Source of the DNA: Flavobacterium sp.
GTDB taxonomy: Bacteria; Bacteroidota; Bacteroidia; Flavobacteriales; Flavobacteriaceae
Direction: 5' to 3'
Assembly (NCBI RefSeq): GCF_020217025.1
Contig: NZ_JAIWOF010000043.1
Span: 1-10,000, forward strand
DNA length: 10,000 bases
The notes beneath the pieces are model-generated. The model was not told where the DNA came from. It did no database searches and saw only the letters and a list, made by a program, of their open reading frames with translations. Position numbers and translations under genes: made by a program. This document shows, in pieces, positions 1 through 6,675 of the stretch; within the stretch, counting starts at the first letter, position 1; each line of letters opens with the position of its first letter.

Positions 1-6
1 AATTGG

Positions 7-14
7 TAAATTTG
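7..14 (+). promoter_or_regulatory. Bacteroidetes -7 promoter element of folB
   Basis: The sequence TAAATTTG matches the TAnnTTTG -7 consensus of the Bacteroidetes primary sigma factor and ends 19 bases before the folB ATG. The implied transcription start lies about 13 bases before the ATG, a leader length like that of other genes here. The matching -33 TTG would lie outside the window, so only half of the promoter can be judged. Confidence 0.5.
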
Positions 15-33
15 GTATATAATAAATGAAAAA

Positions 34-393
34 ATGGGAACTATTAAATTACAAAATATCAGAACATTTTCTTATCATGGTTGTTTAATTGAGGAAGGAA
101 AAATAGGCTCTGATTACCGAGTAGATTTAGAAATTAAAACTGATTTACGCAAATCATCCCAAACCGATGATTTAACCGATACAGTTGATTATGTACATTT
201 AAACAAAATTGTAGCAGAGGAAATGGCCATTCGTTCTAAATTATTAGAGCATGTTGCCCAACGCATTATCACAAGATGTTTTGCGGAAATTCCATCGATT
301 TCTCGAATAAAATTAGCGGTTTCTAAATTGAATCCTCCAATTGGTGGCGATGTAGAAGCGGTTACAATAGAAATGGAAGAGTTTAGAAATTAA
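34..393 (+). CDS. folB: dihydroneopterin aldolase (FolB)
   Basis: Cytoplasmic enzyme of folate synthesis. It cleaves 7,8-dihydroneopterin to 6-hydroxymethyl-7,8-dihydropterin and glycolaldehyde. The protein has 119 residues, the normal size for this single-domain family. Visible landmarks are the HGxxxEE stretch at residues 15-21 (E20 or E21 matches the pterin-handling glutamate region), Y53 in the DYVHL segment matching the active-site tyrosine, the LLEHVAQRI helix at 70-78, and K98 matching the catalytic lysine before the NPPIGGDVEAV strand. The ATG at 34 is preferred because an overlapping ATG at 26 is in another frame that soon stops. Other folate genes are not next to it; upstream context is outside the window. 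It converges on the LTA-synthase-like gene with 15 bases between the stop codons' outer ends, and its last codons form one arm of a terminator hairpin. Confidence 0.93.
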   Translation: MGTIKLQNIRTFSYHGCLIEEGKIGSDYRVDLEIKTDLRKSSQTDDLTDTVDYVHLNKIVAEEMAIRSKLLEHVAQRIITRCFAEIPSISRIKLAVSKLNPPIGGDVEAVTIEMEEFRN

Positions 394-410
394 CTCTTCC
401 ATTTGTTTTT
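371..410 (+). terminator. folB terminator hairpin containing the stop codon
   Basis: A perfect 13-bp inverted repeat pairs positions 371-383 with 392-404 around an 8-base loop (384-391), followed by G and five T (406-410). The left arm encodes the end of FolB, and the TAA stop (391-393) spans the loop and right arm. The T-run is on the plus side, so it should mainly end folB transcription. The complementary strand has no T-run after the stem, so any role for the opposing gene is less sure. Confidence 0.75.
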
Positions 411-2328
411 AGTCTATTTTGTAAACTCTTTTCTTGTATAAATTGCTCGATGCCACAATATGAGCAAGTGCGTCTTTAGCAAATTCTTCATTCAAAGCAA
501 CTGGAATTAATTCGGTGTCACTTTTTACTTTGAACTGCAATGGTTTTGCATTTGGATTTAAGATAACAATATCATCTTCTACCCTAAAAGCGTAAGTTTC
601 ATGGAATAACATAATGGTTCTTCCTTTTGTTCCTTTTAGTAGTTTTAATAAATTTCTTCCTGGCATTGGTGTTTTAGTTGTGATACCTGATAAAGCTAAA
701 ACCGTTGATGGAATATCCATTTGACTTGCTAAATTATCGTAAGTAATTCCTTTTTCAATATTTGGCGCAATAATTAAAGCTGGGATATGAAATTTATTCA
801 CTGGAACTAAATTTTTACCATACGTTCTGGTATTATGATCGGCAATAACAACAAAAATAGTGTTCTTAAAATAGGCTTCTTTTTTGGCCAATTCGAAAAA
901 TTTTCCAATTGAAAAATCGGCATATTTCATCGCATTATGAACTGTATTTTTAGGTTGTTCGTAAAGTTGAATTCTACCATCAGGAAATTCAAATGGCTCG
1001 TGATTTGAAGTAGAAAACATCAAAGAAAAGAACGGTTTATTTCCAAGATTTTTATAATATTCATTAGCTTTCACTGCTAAATCTTCATCTGAATAACCCC
1101 AAGTTCCTTTCATGGCATATTTCTTTCCATCTTTATCGAAATCGGTTTCATCTATGATATTTTTAAAACCATTTCCATTGAAAAAAGAAGCCATATTATC
1201 AAAATTTGCCATTCCACCATAAATGAAACTCGTATCGTAATTTTGACGACCAAAAGCATCAGCTAGCGTAAAAAATCCTTGTTGTGAACCGCCTAATTTC
1301 ACAATACTTTCTGATGGATTAGGTAAAAATCCAGCGGTTACTTGCTCAATACCTCTTACACTTCGAGTTCCGGTACAATATAAATTGGTAAATAATAATC
1401 CTTCTTTTGATAATTTATCCAATTCAGGTGTTAAAGGTAAACCGTTTAAACATCCTACATATTCAGCTCCTAGACTTTCTTGTAAAAAGATTACCACGTT
1501 GTATTTTGGTTGTGGAGCATCTGGCTTTTGAAGGTGTAAAAAAGGAACTTCACCTGCAATAAATTCGGTAACATCCATGTATTTTTTTACACGCGTATAA
1601 GCTTCCAATTCGTCCATTTTACCGTATTTCTTAACATCACCTTCATTCTTCATCGAATAAGCTGCAAATGCAACCGTGTAAAGCGAATTTAATCCCAATG
1701 AGTTCGTCATTTGATCGGAACAAAAGATGGCATTACTAGCATTTATAGGACGTTTAGAAGTTAAACTTCCACGAGCACCCCAAAACAAGAAAAAAGCAAC
1801 AACTAAAAACAAAAGTAATTTGGTTTTATAGTTACTTTCTTGAGGATAAAATATTTTTTTACCGTGTTTAAAAGCAAAAAACAAAGCAATTCCAAGTAAA
1901 ATAGTAGTGATGATTAAAGAAGGTAAATAACTTTTTAATAAGGTTCCTACTACTTCTTTAGGATAAATTAAATAATCTAAAAACAAGCGATTTGGACGCG
2001 TATCGTATTGATTGATAAAATCTAATGTTGATAATTCCATCAACAGAAACAAAAACAAGAAGAAGATAAAGTAAATATTAAAGAACTTTTTGAAGTGTTT
2101 TAAAACCGAATCGGGAAGTAATGAAATTAAAACCGTTGGTAAAAATGCGATGTAACACATTAAAATTAAATCGAAACGAAGACCAATTAGAAACAATTGT
2201 CCATAGTTAGGATTCTCCACAACACGTTCTTTGAACACAAAAAACAAAAGAATTCTACTAATAGTGGTTATAGATAAACCGATTAAGAAAAAACTAAATA
2301 TGGGTTTTAAGTAACGTAAATTCTTCAT
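409..2328 (-). CDS. LTA synthase family / sulfatase-fold phosphotransferase, inner membrane
   Basis: A 639-residue protein with the lipoteichoic acid synthase layout: five hydrophobic segments in the first 185 residues (about 11-31, 45-71, 84-103, 134-153, 169-184), a linker, then a periplasmic alkaline-phosphatase/sulfatase-type domain from about 275. Metal-site landmarks are E284 in the VVIFLQES strand, the TGTRSVRG nucleophile loop at 319-326, the SNHEP motif at 441-445, D497-H498 in IADHN, and H514. Relatives transfer glycerol-phosphate, or in some Gram-negative members another phosphate-linked head group, from a phospholipid onto a glycan. True lipoteichoic acid is not expected in this phylum, so the acceptor is unknown, and periplasmic or surface glycan modification is an inference. 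The nucleophile position appears to be Ser323 where LtaS has Thr. The start ATG has a -7-like element 25 bases upstream. The gene is monocistronic and converges on folB. Confidence 0.85.
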   Translation of the reverse strand: MKNLRYLKPIFSFFLIGLSITTISRILLFFVFKERVVENPNYGQLFLIGLRFDLILMCYIAFLPTVLISLLPDSVLKHFKKFFNIYFIFFLFLFLLMELSTLDFINQYDTRPNRLFLDYLIYPKEVVGTLLKSYLPSLIITTILLGIALFFAFKHGKKIFYPQESNYKTKLLLFLVVAFFLFWGARGSLTSKRPINASNAIFCSDQMTNSLGLNSLYTVAFAAYSMKNEGDVKKYGKMDELEAYTRVKKYMDVTEFIAGEVPFLHLQKPDAPQPKYNVVIFLQESLGAEYVGCLNGLPLTPELDKLSKEGLLFTNLYCTGTRSVRGIEQVTAGFLPNPSESIVKLGGSQQGFFTLADAFGRQNYDTSFIYGGMANFDNMASFFNGNGFKNIIDETDFDKDGKKYAMKGTWGYSDEDLAVKANEYYKNLGNKPFFSLMFSTSNHEPFEFPDGRIQLYEQPKNTVHNAMKYADFSIGKFFELAKKEAYFKNTIFVVIADHNTRTYGKNLVPVNKFHIPALIIAPNIEKGITYDNLASQMDIPSTVLALSGITTKTPMPGRNLLKLLKGTKGRTIMLFHETYAFRVEDDIVILNPNAKPLQFKVKSDTELIPVALNEEFAKDALAHIVASSNLYKKRVYKID

Positions 2329-2352
2329 AATTAATCAACTATTTGTTTTGCA

Positions 2353-2360
2353 CAAAATTA
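2353..2360 (-). promoter_or_regulatory. candidate -7 element for the LTA-synthase-like gene
   Basis: Read on the minus strand this is TAATTTTG, fitting TAnnTTTG, with its 3' end 24 bases before the ATG. That spacing resembles rpiB, where the box also ends about 24 bases before the start. No TTG is found at the usual 17-23 base spacing upstream, so this is a half-match only. Confidence 0.4.
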
Positions 2361-2404
2361 AACTTTAAAACTAAATATTTGTACTTAATAAATGCTTAAT
2401 ATTT

Positions 2405-2434
2405 TTGGAAAAGAGGAAATAAAATGTAAATTTG
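2405..2434 (+). promoter_or_regulatory. full Bacteroidetes promoter of tRNA-Cys
   Basis: TTG at 2405-2407 and TAAATTTG at 2427-2434 are separated by exactly 19 bases, the textbook arrangement for the Bacteroidetes sigma factor. The predicted start, about 7 bases after the box, leaves a short 5' leader of roughly 10 bases before the mature tRNA at 2452. This is the only promoter in the window in which both elements are clearly present at ideal spacing, fitting the high expression expected of a tRNA gene. Confidence 0.8.
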
Positions 2435-2451
2435 CAGTCCGTTCAAACAAT

Positions 2452-2525
2452 GGCGTCGTGGCCGAGCGGCTAGGCAGCGGTCTGCAAAACCGTCTACCCC
2501 GGTTCGAATCCGGGCGATGCCTCCA
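2452..2525 (+). tRNA. tRNA-Cys (anticodon GCA)
   Basis: A complete cloverleaf can be folded. The acceptor stem pairs 2452-2458 with 2515-2521 (7 bp, one G-U). The D arm pairs GCC 2461-2463 with GGC 2473-2475. The anticodon stem pairs 2477-2481 with 2489-2493. The loop CTGCAAA (2482-2488) holds anticodon GCA at 2484-2486, which reads TGC and TGT cysteine codons. The T arm pairs CCCGG 2498-2502 with CCGGG 2510-2514 around TTCGAAT. The discriminator base is T2522, the U73 identity element typical of tRNA-Cys. CCA is encoded at 2523-2525. A strong promoter precedes the gene and a terminator follows directly. A degenerate copy of its 3' end lies 82 bases downstream. Confidence 0.97.
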
Positions 2526-2526
2526 A

Positions 2527-2556
2527 AGAGTTACTAGAAATAGTAGCTCTTTTTTT
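2527..2556 (+). terminator. rho-independent terminator of tRNA-Cys
   Basis: A 10-bp stem (2527-2536 with 2541-2550, one T-G pair) closes a GAAA tetraloop and runs into a T tract at 2550-2556. It starts one base after the encoded CCA, so termination sits directly after the mature tRNA. Confidence 0.88.
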
Positions 2557-2590
2557 GTTTTAATTTTTAAGAGAAATTAATTAAAGATAT

Positions 2591-2609
2591 TCCGGGCGAT
2601 GTCTCTAAA
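2591..2609 (+). pseudogene. degenerate copy of the tRNA-Cys 3' end
   Basis: Positions 2591-2601 repeat 2509-2519 of the tRNA exactly (11 bases: end of the T loop, 3' T-stem strand and start of the 3' acceptor strand). The match continues to the discriminator and CCA with two C-to-T changes (2602 and 2606). The offset is 82 bases. Nothing upstream of 2591 resembles the rest of a tRNA, so this cannot be a functional gene. It could be the tail of a tandem tRNA-Cys copy lost by deletion, or a leftover of a tRNA-targeted integration. The repeat itself is directly visible; its origin is inference. Confidence 0.6.
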
Positions 2610-2636
2610 ACCTTCAAAAAACTTGGAGGCTTTTTT
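2607..2636. terminator. terminator after the tRNA remnant, possibly bidirectional
   Basis: CCTTCAA (2611-2617) pairs with TTGGAGG (2623-2629), with one T-G pair, around a 5-base loop, and is followed by C and six T at 2631-2636. On the minus strand the same stem is followed by four T (complement of 2607-2610), so it may also end the leftward rnr-GIN-LysE transcript whose last stop codon lies 22 bases away. Its position right after the tRNA fragment mirrors the arrangement at the intact tRNA. Confidence 0.78.
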
Positions 2637-2658
2637 GTGGGGTGATTTTTAGAAAATA

Positions 2659-3354
2659 TTATTCAGTAATTGTAGTATCTGGTAATAACTTATTTGTTAT
2701 CATTTCTTTTTCTTTTGGGAAGAAACCTTGAAGGATAAAAAACAATCCAAAAATTGAGATAACTAAACTGATTACTCTTTTAATTTTATAGATGTTTGCT
2801 GGAATTAATTTGTGTTTTAGTTGTTTTGCTAATAGAATTTTAGCGACATCAAAAGCTAAATAAAATGCTAAAATAGCTGCAAAAAAGATGGAAATTCTTG
2901 AAGTATTCATTTCCATTTGTGGTCCATAGGTTATGATAATCATCATCCAAAAACCTAGTACTCCAATGTTAATGAAATTCAATAAAAATCCTTTAAAAAA
3001 CAATGCGAAATAATTCTTTTTAGGAATGTTATCATCGTCTTGTTCCTCGTCTTGTTGTTTTTTAAAATTACGTTTTAACATAATAAAAGAGGTTAAACCG
3101 TAAACCAACATGATAATTCCGCCAATAATAAACAAAGTGGGATTATCTTTTAATTGTTCTAGTAGTTGATTGGTACTTAAATAAGCTATTAAAATAAAGA
3201 TAATATCACCAAAAACAATTCCTAAGTCAAAAACAAAAGCTGCTCTAAACCCTTTAGTAATACTGGTTTCAAGTAATACAAAAAAACCAGGACCAATTGA
3301 AAAAGCTAACAATAGTCCCCAAGGAATTGCGGTAAGTATATCGTGTAAATGCAA
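2659..3354 (-). CDS. LysE family amino-acid exporter-like membrane protein
   Basis: A 231-residue integral membrane protein with six likely transmembrane segments (about 8-30, 38-60, 73-93, 118-142, 154-175, 192-212). The first helix carries the IPWGLLLAFSIGPG stretch (10-23), which fits the LysE/RhtB translocator signature around a Gly-Pro. A charged cytoplasmic loop rich in Asp, Glu and Lys (95-113) separates helices 3 and 4, as is usual in the family. Relatives export basic or neutral amino acids; the substrate here cannot be told. The start is a TTG: an in-frame TAA lies at 3367-3369, there is no intervening ATG, and the next Met is residue 82, inside the membrane domain. It is the last gene of the apparent rnr-GIN-LysE operon, 38 bases after the GIN gene. 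Confidence 0.82.
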   Translation of the reverse strand: MHLHDILTAIPWGLLLAFSIGPGFFVLLETSITKGFRAAFVFDLGIVFGDIIFILIAYLSTNQLLEQLKDNPTLFIIGGIIMLVYGLTSFIMLKRNFKKQQDEEQDDDNIPKKNYFALFFKGFLLNFINIGVLGFWMMIIITYGPQMEMNTSRISIFFAAILAFYLAFDVAKILLAKQLKHKLIPANIYKIKRVISLVISIFGLFFILQGFFPKEKEMITNKLLPDTTITE

Positions 3355-3358
3355 ATTG

Positions 3359-3388
3359 CGAAGTTAAAAGTTTGAACTACGAAGTTAA
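3359..3388. repeat. 9-bp direct repeat between the GIN and LysE genes
   Basis: CGAAGTTAA occurs at 3359-3367 and 3380-3388, a 21-base period or two helical turns. It fills most of the 38-base gap before the LysE-like start codon. Read on the minus strand each copy is TTAACTTCG, whose TAACTTCG part is one base from TAnnTTTG. It could be a regulator site, an internal promoter or chance. Confidence 0.35.
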
Positions 3389-3392
3389 GAAA

Positions 3393-4061
3393 TTATTTAG
3401 CTTGTTCAATAGTTCCTCCAGCGATTTTCTTTTCGTTAATTTGTTTTGGTTTCCCGTAAATAGTGATTTCGCCACCAGCTCTTGTTTTAGCATCCACAAA
3501 ATCAGTTGCATATACATTTGCCATTCCACCAGCATTTACAGTTACAACAGTTTGTTGAGTTTTACAATCTTGACCATCGTATTTTCCACCTGAATTCGAT
3601 ACAATATCTTGATTTTTTACAGTTCCTTTTGTAGTTACAATACTTCCTTGTGAAACACGAACTTGTAATCTATCCGCTTGTAAATTAGTTAATTTAATTT
3701 CAGAACCTTCTTTACAAATGATATCAAAATTAATGGCAGAAATTTCATCTTTTGAAGAAACTCTACTTCCTTCATTTGCTTCTACAGCGTCTAATTTTTT
3801 GTAATAAACGGTAGCGGAAACATCGTCACCACTTAACATTTTAGTTAAAGGCATTCTGATTTTTAATTCACCATTTTTATTGATTACTTCAACTTCTTGA
3901 GAATTAGCTCCAGTTAAAACGATTTTATTTTCACTGGAAGCTACTAAGTTGACATCAATTTTATCGAAAGCGGTTACTTTAGTAAAATCACCAACGTTTT
4001 TTTCGGTTTGTGCAAAAGCTATTGAACTAATTAATAGTAAACTATAAACTATTTTTTTCAT
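3393..4061 (-). CDS. exported GIN-domain (DUF2807) protein
   Basis: A 222-residue protein with a clear signal peptide: MKK, a hydrophobic core to about residue 17, and likely cleavage after AFA (residues 16-18) before Gln19. The mature part fits the GIN domain (DUF2807), a family rich in short beta strands forming a solenoid-like fold and common in Bacteroidetes. It opens with FDKIDVNL (34-41), followed by alternating Val/Lys/Glu strands and Gly-rich turns such as NSGG and NAGG. It has only two internal cysteines, near residues 114 and 167. No catalytic residues stand out. The older family label of putative autotransporter adhesin is weakly supported, and I infer only a periplasmic or outer-membrane-associated protein of unknown role. 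It lies 32 bases after rnr on the same strand, with no terminator between them, suggesting cotranscription. Confidence 0.82.
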   Translation of the reverse strand: MKKIVYSLLLISSIAFAQTEKNVGDFTKVTAFDKIDVNLVASSENKIVLTGANSQEVEVINKNGELKIRMPLTKMLSGDDVSATVYYKKLDAVEANEGSRVSSKDEISAINFDIICKEGSEIKLTNLQADRLQVRVSQGSIVTTKGTVKNQDIVSNSGGKYDGQDCKTQQTVVTVNAGGMANVYATDFVDAKTRAGGEITIYGKPKQINEKKIAGGTIEQAK

Positions 4062-4093
4062 TTTAATATTTTTAAATTCTTATAAAAAAATAA

Positions 4094-6271
4094 TTATTCT
4101 CTTTTTCTCAAATAATGAAAATCCAATTGTTTTTTCACTAAATCGGCATTTTTTACTTTAACGTAAATTTCGTCTCCTAATTGTAAAATATTTTTAGAAA
4201 CTTCACCTACTAAAGCATATTGTTTATCATCAAAGGTGTAATAATCATCTTTTATTTCACGAATACGAACCATTCCTTCGCATTTGTTTTCAATGATTTC
4301 TACATAAATTCCCCATTCGGTAACTCCAGAGATTACACCTAAAAATTCTTCATCTTTATGATCTTGCATGTATTTTACTTGCATGTATTTCACTGAATCT
4401 CTTTCGGCTTGAGCGGCTAAACCTTCCATTTGTGAAGAATGCACACATTTTTCTTCGTATTCATCTTCACTTACACTTTTTCCACCATCTATGTAAAATT
4501 GTAACAAACGGTGTGCCATAACATCTGGATAACGACGAATTGGCGAGGTAAAATGACTGTAATAATCAAATGCTAATCCGTAGTGACCAATATTTTCGGT
4601 AGAATACGCTGCTTTACTCATACTTCTAATCGTAAGTGTATCTACTAAATTTTGCTCTTTTTTACCTTGAACTTCTTCTAATAAATTATTCAATGAACTC
4701 GAAATGTCTTTTTTTGAACGGAAATTGATTATATAACCAAACTTAGCAATTACAGTTTGAAGATTGATTAATTTATCTTCATTTGGTTCATCATGAATTC
4801 TGTAAATAAAGGTTTTCTTTTGTTTTCCAATGAATTCCGCTACTTTTCTATTTGCTAATAACATGAATTCTTCAATCAAATGATTTGCATCTTTACTTTG
4901 TTTGAAGTACACTCCAATCGGTTCCGCATCTTCATTCAAATTGAATTTTACTTCTACTTTATCAAACGAAATTGCGCCTGCTGCCATTCTTTTTCTACGA
5001 AGAATTTTAGCTAATTCATCCACTTTTAAAGTAGCCTCAACTATTGGTTTTGGAACGATATATTCGCTTCCAGTTAATGAAATTTCAGCTGGAATTACAT
5101 CTGATTTAGTTTCAATGATACTCTGTGCTTCTTCATAAGCAAAACGTTGATCAGAATACGTTACTGTTCTTCCAAACCATGCATCTAACACTTCTGCTTT
5201 ATCATTCAATTGAAAAACAGCTGAAAACGTATATTTTTCTTCATGTGGTCGAAGTGAACAAGCAAAGTTGGATAATACTTCAGGAAGCATTGGAACCACT
5301 CTATCGACTAAATAAACAGAAGTAGCTCTTTTATAAGCTTCATCATCTAAAATTGTTCCTTCTTGTAAATAATGCGAAACATCGGCAATATGAACTCCGA
5401 TTTCGTAATTTCCATTTTCTAAAACCTGAAACGATAACGCATCATCAAAATCTTTTGCATCTTTCGGGTCAATCGTAAACGTTAAAACATCACGCATATC
5501 GCGACGTTTTTTAATTTCTTCTTCAGTTATTGAAGTATCTATTTTATTAGCATACGCTTCTACTTCAATTGGAAAATCATACGGTAAACCATATTCCGCT
5601 AAAATCGCATGAATTTCAGTATTGTGTTCACCTGGTTTTCCTAAAACTTTAATCACAGAACCAAAAGGAGAATCGGCTTTTTTAGGCCAATCTTCTAAAG
5701 TTACTAAAACTACATCACCGTGTTCTGCATCACCAATTTTATTTTTTGGAATGAAGATATCAGTATACATTTTAGCATTGGCAGTGGTTACGAAAGCAAA
5801 GTTTTTTTGGATATCAATAACACCAACAAACTCTGTTTTTTTACGTTCTAAAATTTCTAAAACTTCAGCTTCTGGCTTACGAGAACTTCTTCTGTTGTAG
5901 ATATACGCTTTTACTTTATCACCATCTAAAGCATGATTTAAATTAATAAACGGAATAAAAACATCGTCTTCTAATTCGTCACAAACAAAATAACCTGTTT
6001 TACGAGACGTCATATCAACAATTCCTTCGTAGTATTCGGCTTTGGAAATAATTTGATATTTTCCAATTTCTGTTTCGTGAATTTTATCTTGTGCTTTAAG
6101 TATTTTTAAATCTCTAATTATTTCGTTTCGACTTTTGGTATCGCTTAACTCTAAAACAGCAACTATTTGCTTGTAATTAAAAGATTTAGAAGGTTCTCTT
6201 GAAAGTATTTTAAATATTTGTGCAGTAAAATCTTTTGGTTTATTTCCTAATTTTTTTGGTTTCTTACTCAT
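4094..6271 (-). CDS. rnr: ribonuclease R, 3'-5' exoribonuclease
   Basis: Processive hydrolytic 3'-5' exoribonuclease that degrades structured RNA and takes part in mRNA decay and RNA quality control in the cytoplasm. At 725 residues it is somewhat shorter than the E. coli enzyme (813). Domains in order: N-terminal winged-helix-like segment (about 14-75), two cold-shock OB domains (about 80-140 and 145-210), the RNB catalytic domain, and a C-terminal S1 domain (about 640-722) starting at EEFLGVISGVTEWG. The RNB metal-binding signature IDPKDAKDFDDA is at 267-278, with D268, D274, D276 and D277. The conserved FTSPIRRYPD motif lies near the end of the RNB domain. A long lysine-rich C-terminal tail, as in E. 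coli, is absent; the basic residues are at the N terminus (MSKKPKK). It is the first gene of an apparent leftward operon and diverges from the DUF2007 pair across 123 bases. Confidence 0.96.
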   Translation of the reverse strand: MSKKPKKLGNKPKDFTAQIFKILSREPSKSFNYKQIVAVLELSDTKSRNEIIRDLKILKAQDKIHETEIGKYQIISKAEYYEGIVDMTSRKTGYFVCDELEDDVFIPFINLNHALDGDKVKAYIYNRRSSRKPEAEVLEILERKKTEFVGVIDIQKNFAFVTTANAKMYTDIFIPKNKIGDAEHGDVVLVTLEDWPKKADSPFGSVIKVLGKPGEHNTEIHAILAEYGLPYDFPIEVEAYANKIDTSITEEEIKKRRDMRDVLTFTIDPKDAKDFDDALSFQVLENGNYEIGVHIADVSHYLQEGTILDDEAYKRATSVYLVDRVVPMLPEVLSNFACSLRPHEEKYTFSAVFQLNDKAEVLDAWFGRTVTYSDQRFAYEEAQSIIETKSDVIPAEISLTGSEYIVPKPIVEATLKVDELAKILRRKRMAAGAISFDKVEVKFNLNEDAEPIGVYFKQSKDANHLIEEFMLLANRKVAEFIGKQKKTFIYRIHDEPNEDKLINLQTVIAKFGYIINFRSKKDISSSLNNLLEEVQGKKEQNLVDTLTIRSMSKAAYSTENIGHYGLAFDYYSHFTSPIRRYPDVMAHRLLQFYIDGGKSVSEDEYEEKCVHSSQMEGLAAQAERDSVKYMQVKYMQDHKDEEFLGVISGVTEWGIYVEIIENKCEGMVRIREIKDDYYTFDDKQYALVGEVSKNILQLGDEIYVKVKNADLVKKQLDFHYLRKRE

Positions 6272-6361
6272 TGTATCATTTCTAATTAATGCTGAAAGTT
6301 ACGAAATTGTTATAAGTAATTAGTAAGAGAGGCTCAGTTTTAATGAAAAAATAACTTTTCG

Positions 6362-6369
6362 TATATTTG
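6362..6369 (+). promoter_or_regulatory. -7 promoter element of the DUF2007 pair
   Basis: TATATTTG fits TAnnTTTG and ends 25 bases before the first DUF2007 ATG. No TTG lies at 17-23 base spacing; only a T-run is found there. It is the only full -7 match on the plus strand of the rnr/DUF2007 divergent region. Confidence 0.55.
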
Positions 6370-6394
6370 TGAAATAACGAAAAATGTAAAAGAT

Positions 6395-6628
6395 ATGAAT
6401 GATTTTGTAGTAGTTGCTATTTTTAACAACCAGAAAGAAACCATGAAATTAAGAAGTGTATTGGAACGAAAAAAAATTCCATACATTATTCAAGATGAAA
6501 CTGTAGTATCGGTTGATCCATTGCAAAGTATTGGTTTTGGAAACATTACTTTGAAAATAGAAGAACAAAATGTTGAACAAGTAAAAAAAATACTTGTCGA
6601 TTTAAAAAAAGAAAAATTAATTGTTTAA
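6395..6628 (+). CDS. DUF2007 small protein, first paralog
   Basis: A 77-residue soluble protein of the DUF2007 family, which is sometimes labelled putative signal transducing protein with little experimental support. The pattern fits: a hydrophobic first strand followed by N and Q (FVVVAIFNNQ, 4-13), an amphipathic helix ending in LLE/VLE-type residues, an IPY strand, a D-E-T-V turn, the VDP motif (40-42), then a Gly-containing loop and the LKI strand, and a final charged helix. In relatives this small alpha/beta fold resembles a ferredoxin-like domain. No catalytic residues are evident. It is about 40% identical by eye to the next gene, so the pair comes from a tandem duplication. It has its own -7 element and a terminator after it. 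Confidence 0.8.
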   Translation: MNDFVVVAIFNNQKETMKLRSVLERKKIPYIIQDETVVSVDPLQSIGFGNITLKIEEQNVEQVKKILVDLKKEKLIV

Positions 6629-6637
6629 TAAAAATTT

Positions 6638-6665
6638 AGGATTTACAATAAGTAAATCCTTTTTT
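6638..6665 (+). terminator. perfect hairpin terminator between the two DUF2007 genes
   Basis: AGGATTTAC (6638-6646) pairs perfectly with GTAAATCCT (6652-6660) around a 5-base loop and is followed by five T (6661-6665). It lies 9 bases after the first gene's stop and 10 before the second gene's start, so it probably lowers expression of the second gene, which shows no promoter of its own in the 47-base gap. Confidence 0.8.
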
Positions 6666-6675
6666 ATTTCATCAC

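Noticed and set aside
2392..2580. 62-codon reading frame on the plus strand
   Set aside because: It runs straight through the tRNA-Cys gene and its terminator; the protein has no recognisable features.
2591..2609. Second functional tRNA gene
   Set aside because: Only the 3' 17 bases match; no anticodon arm, D arm or 5' acceptor strand can be found upstream.
3372..3593. 73-codon plus-strand reading frame
   Set aside because: It lies antisense to the clear GIN-domain gene, and its Ser/Phe/Tyr/Ile-rich composition is typical of an antisense shadow.
4902..5900. Three plus-strand reading frames (4902-5138, 5125-5325, 5622-5900)
   Set aside because: All are antisense to the conserved RNB and cold-shock regions of rnr and show no family motif.
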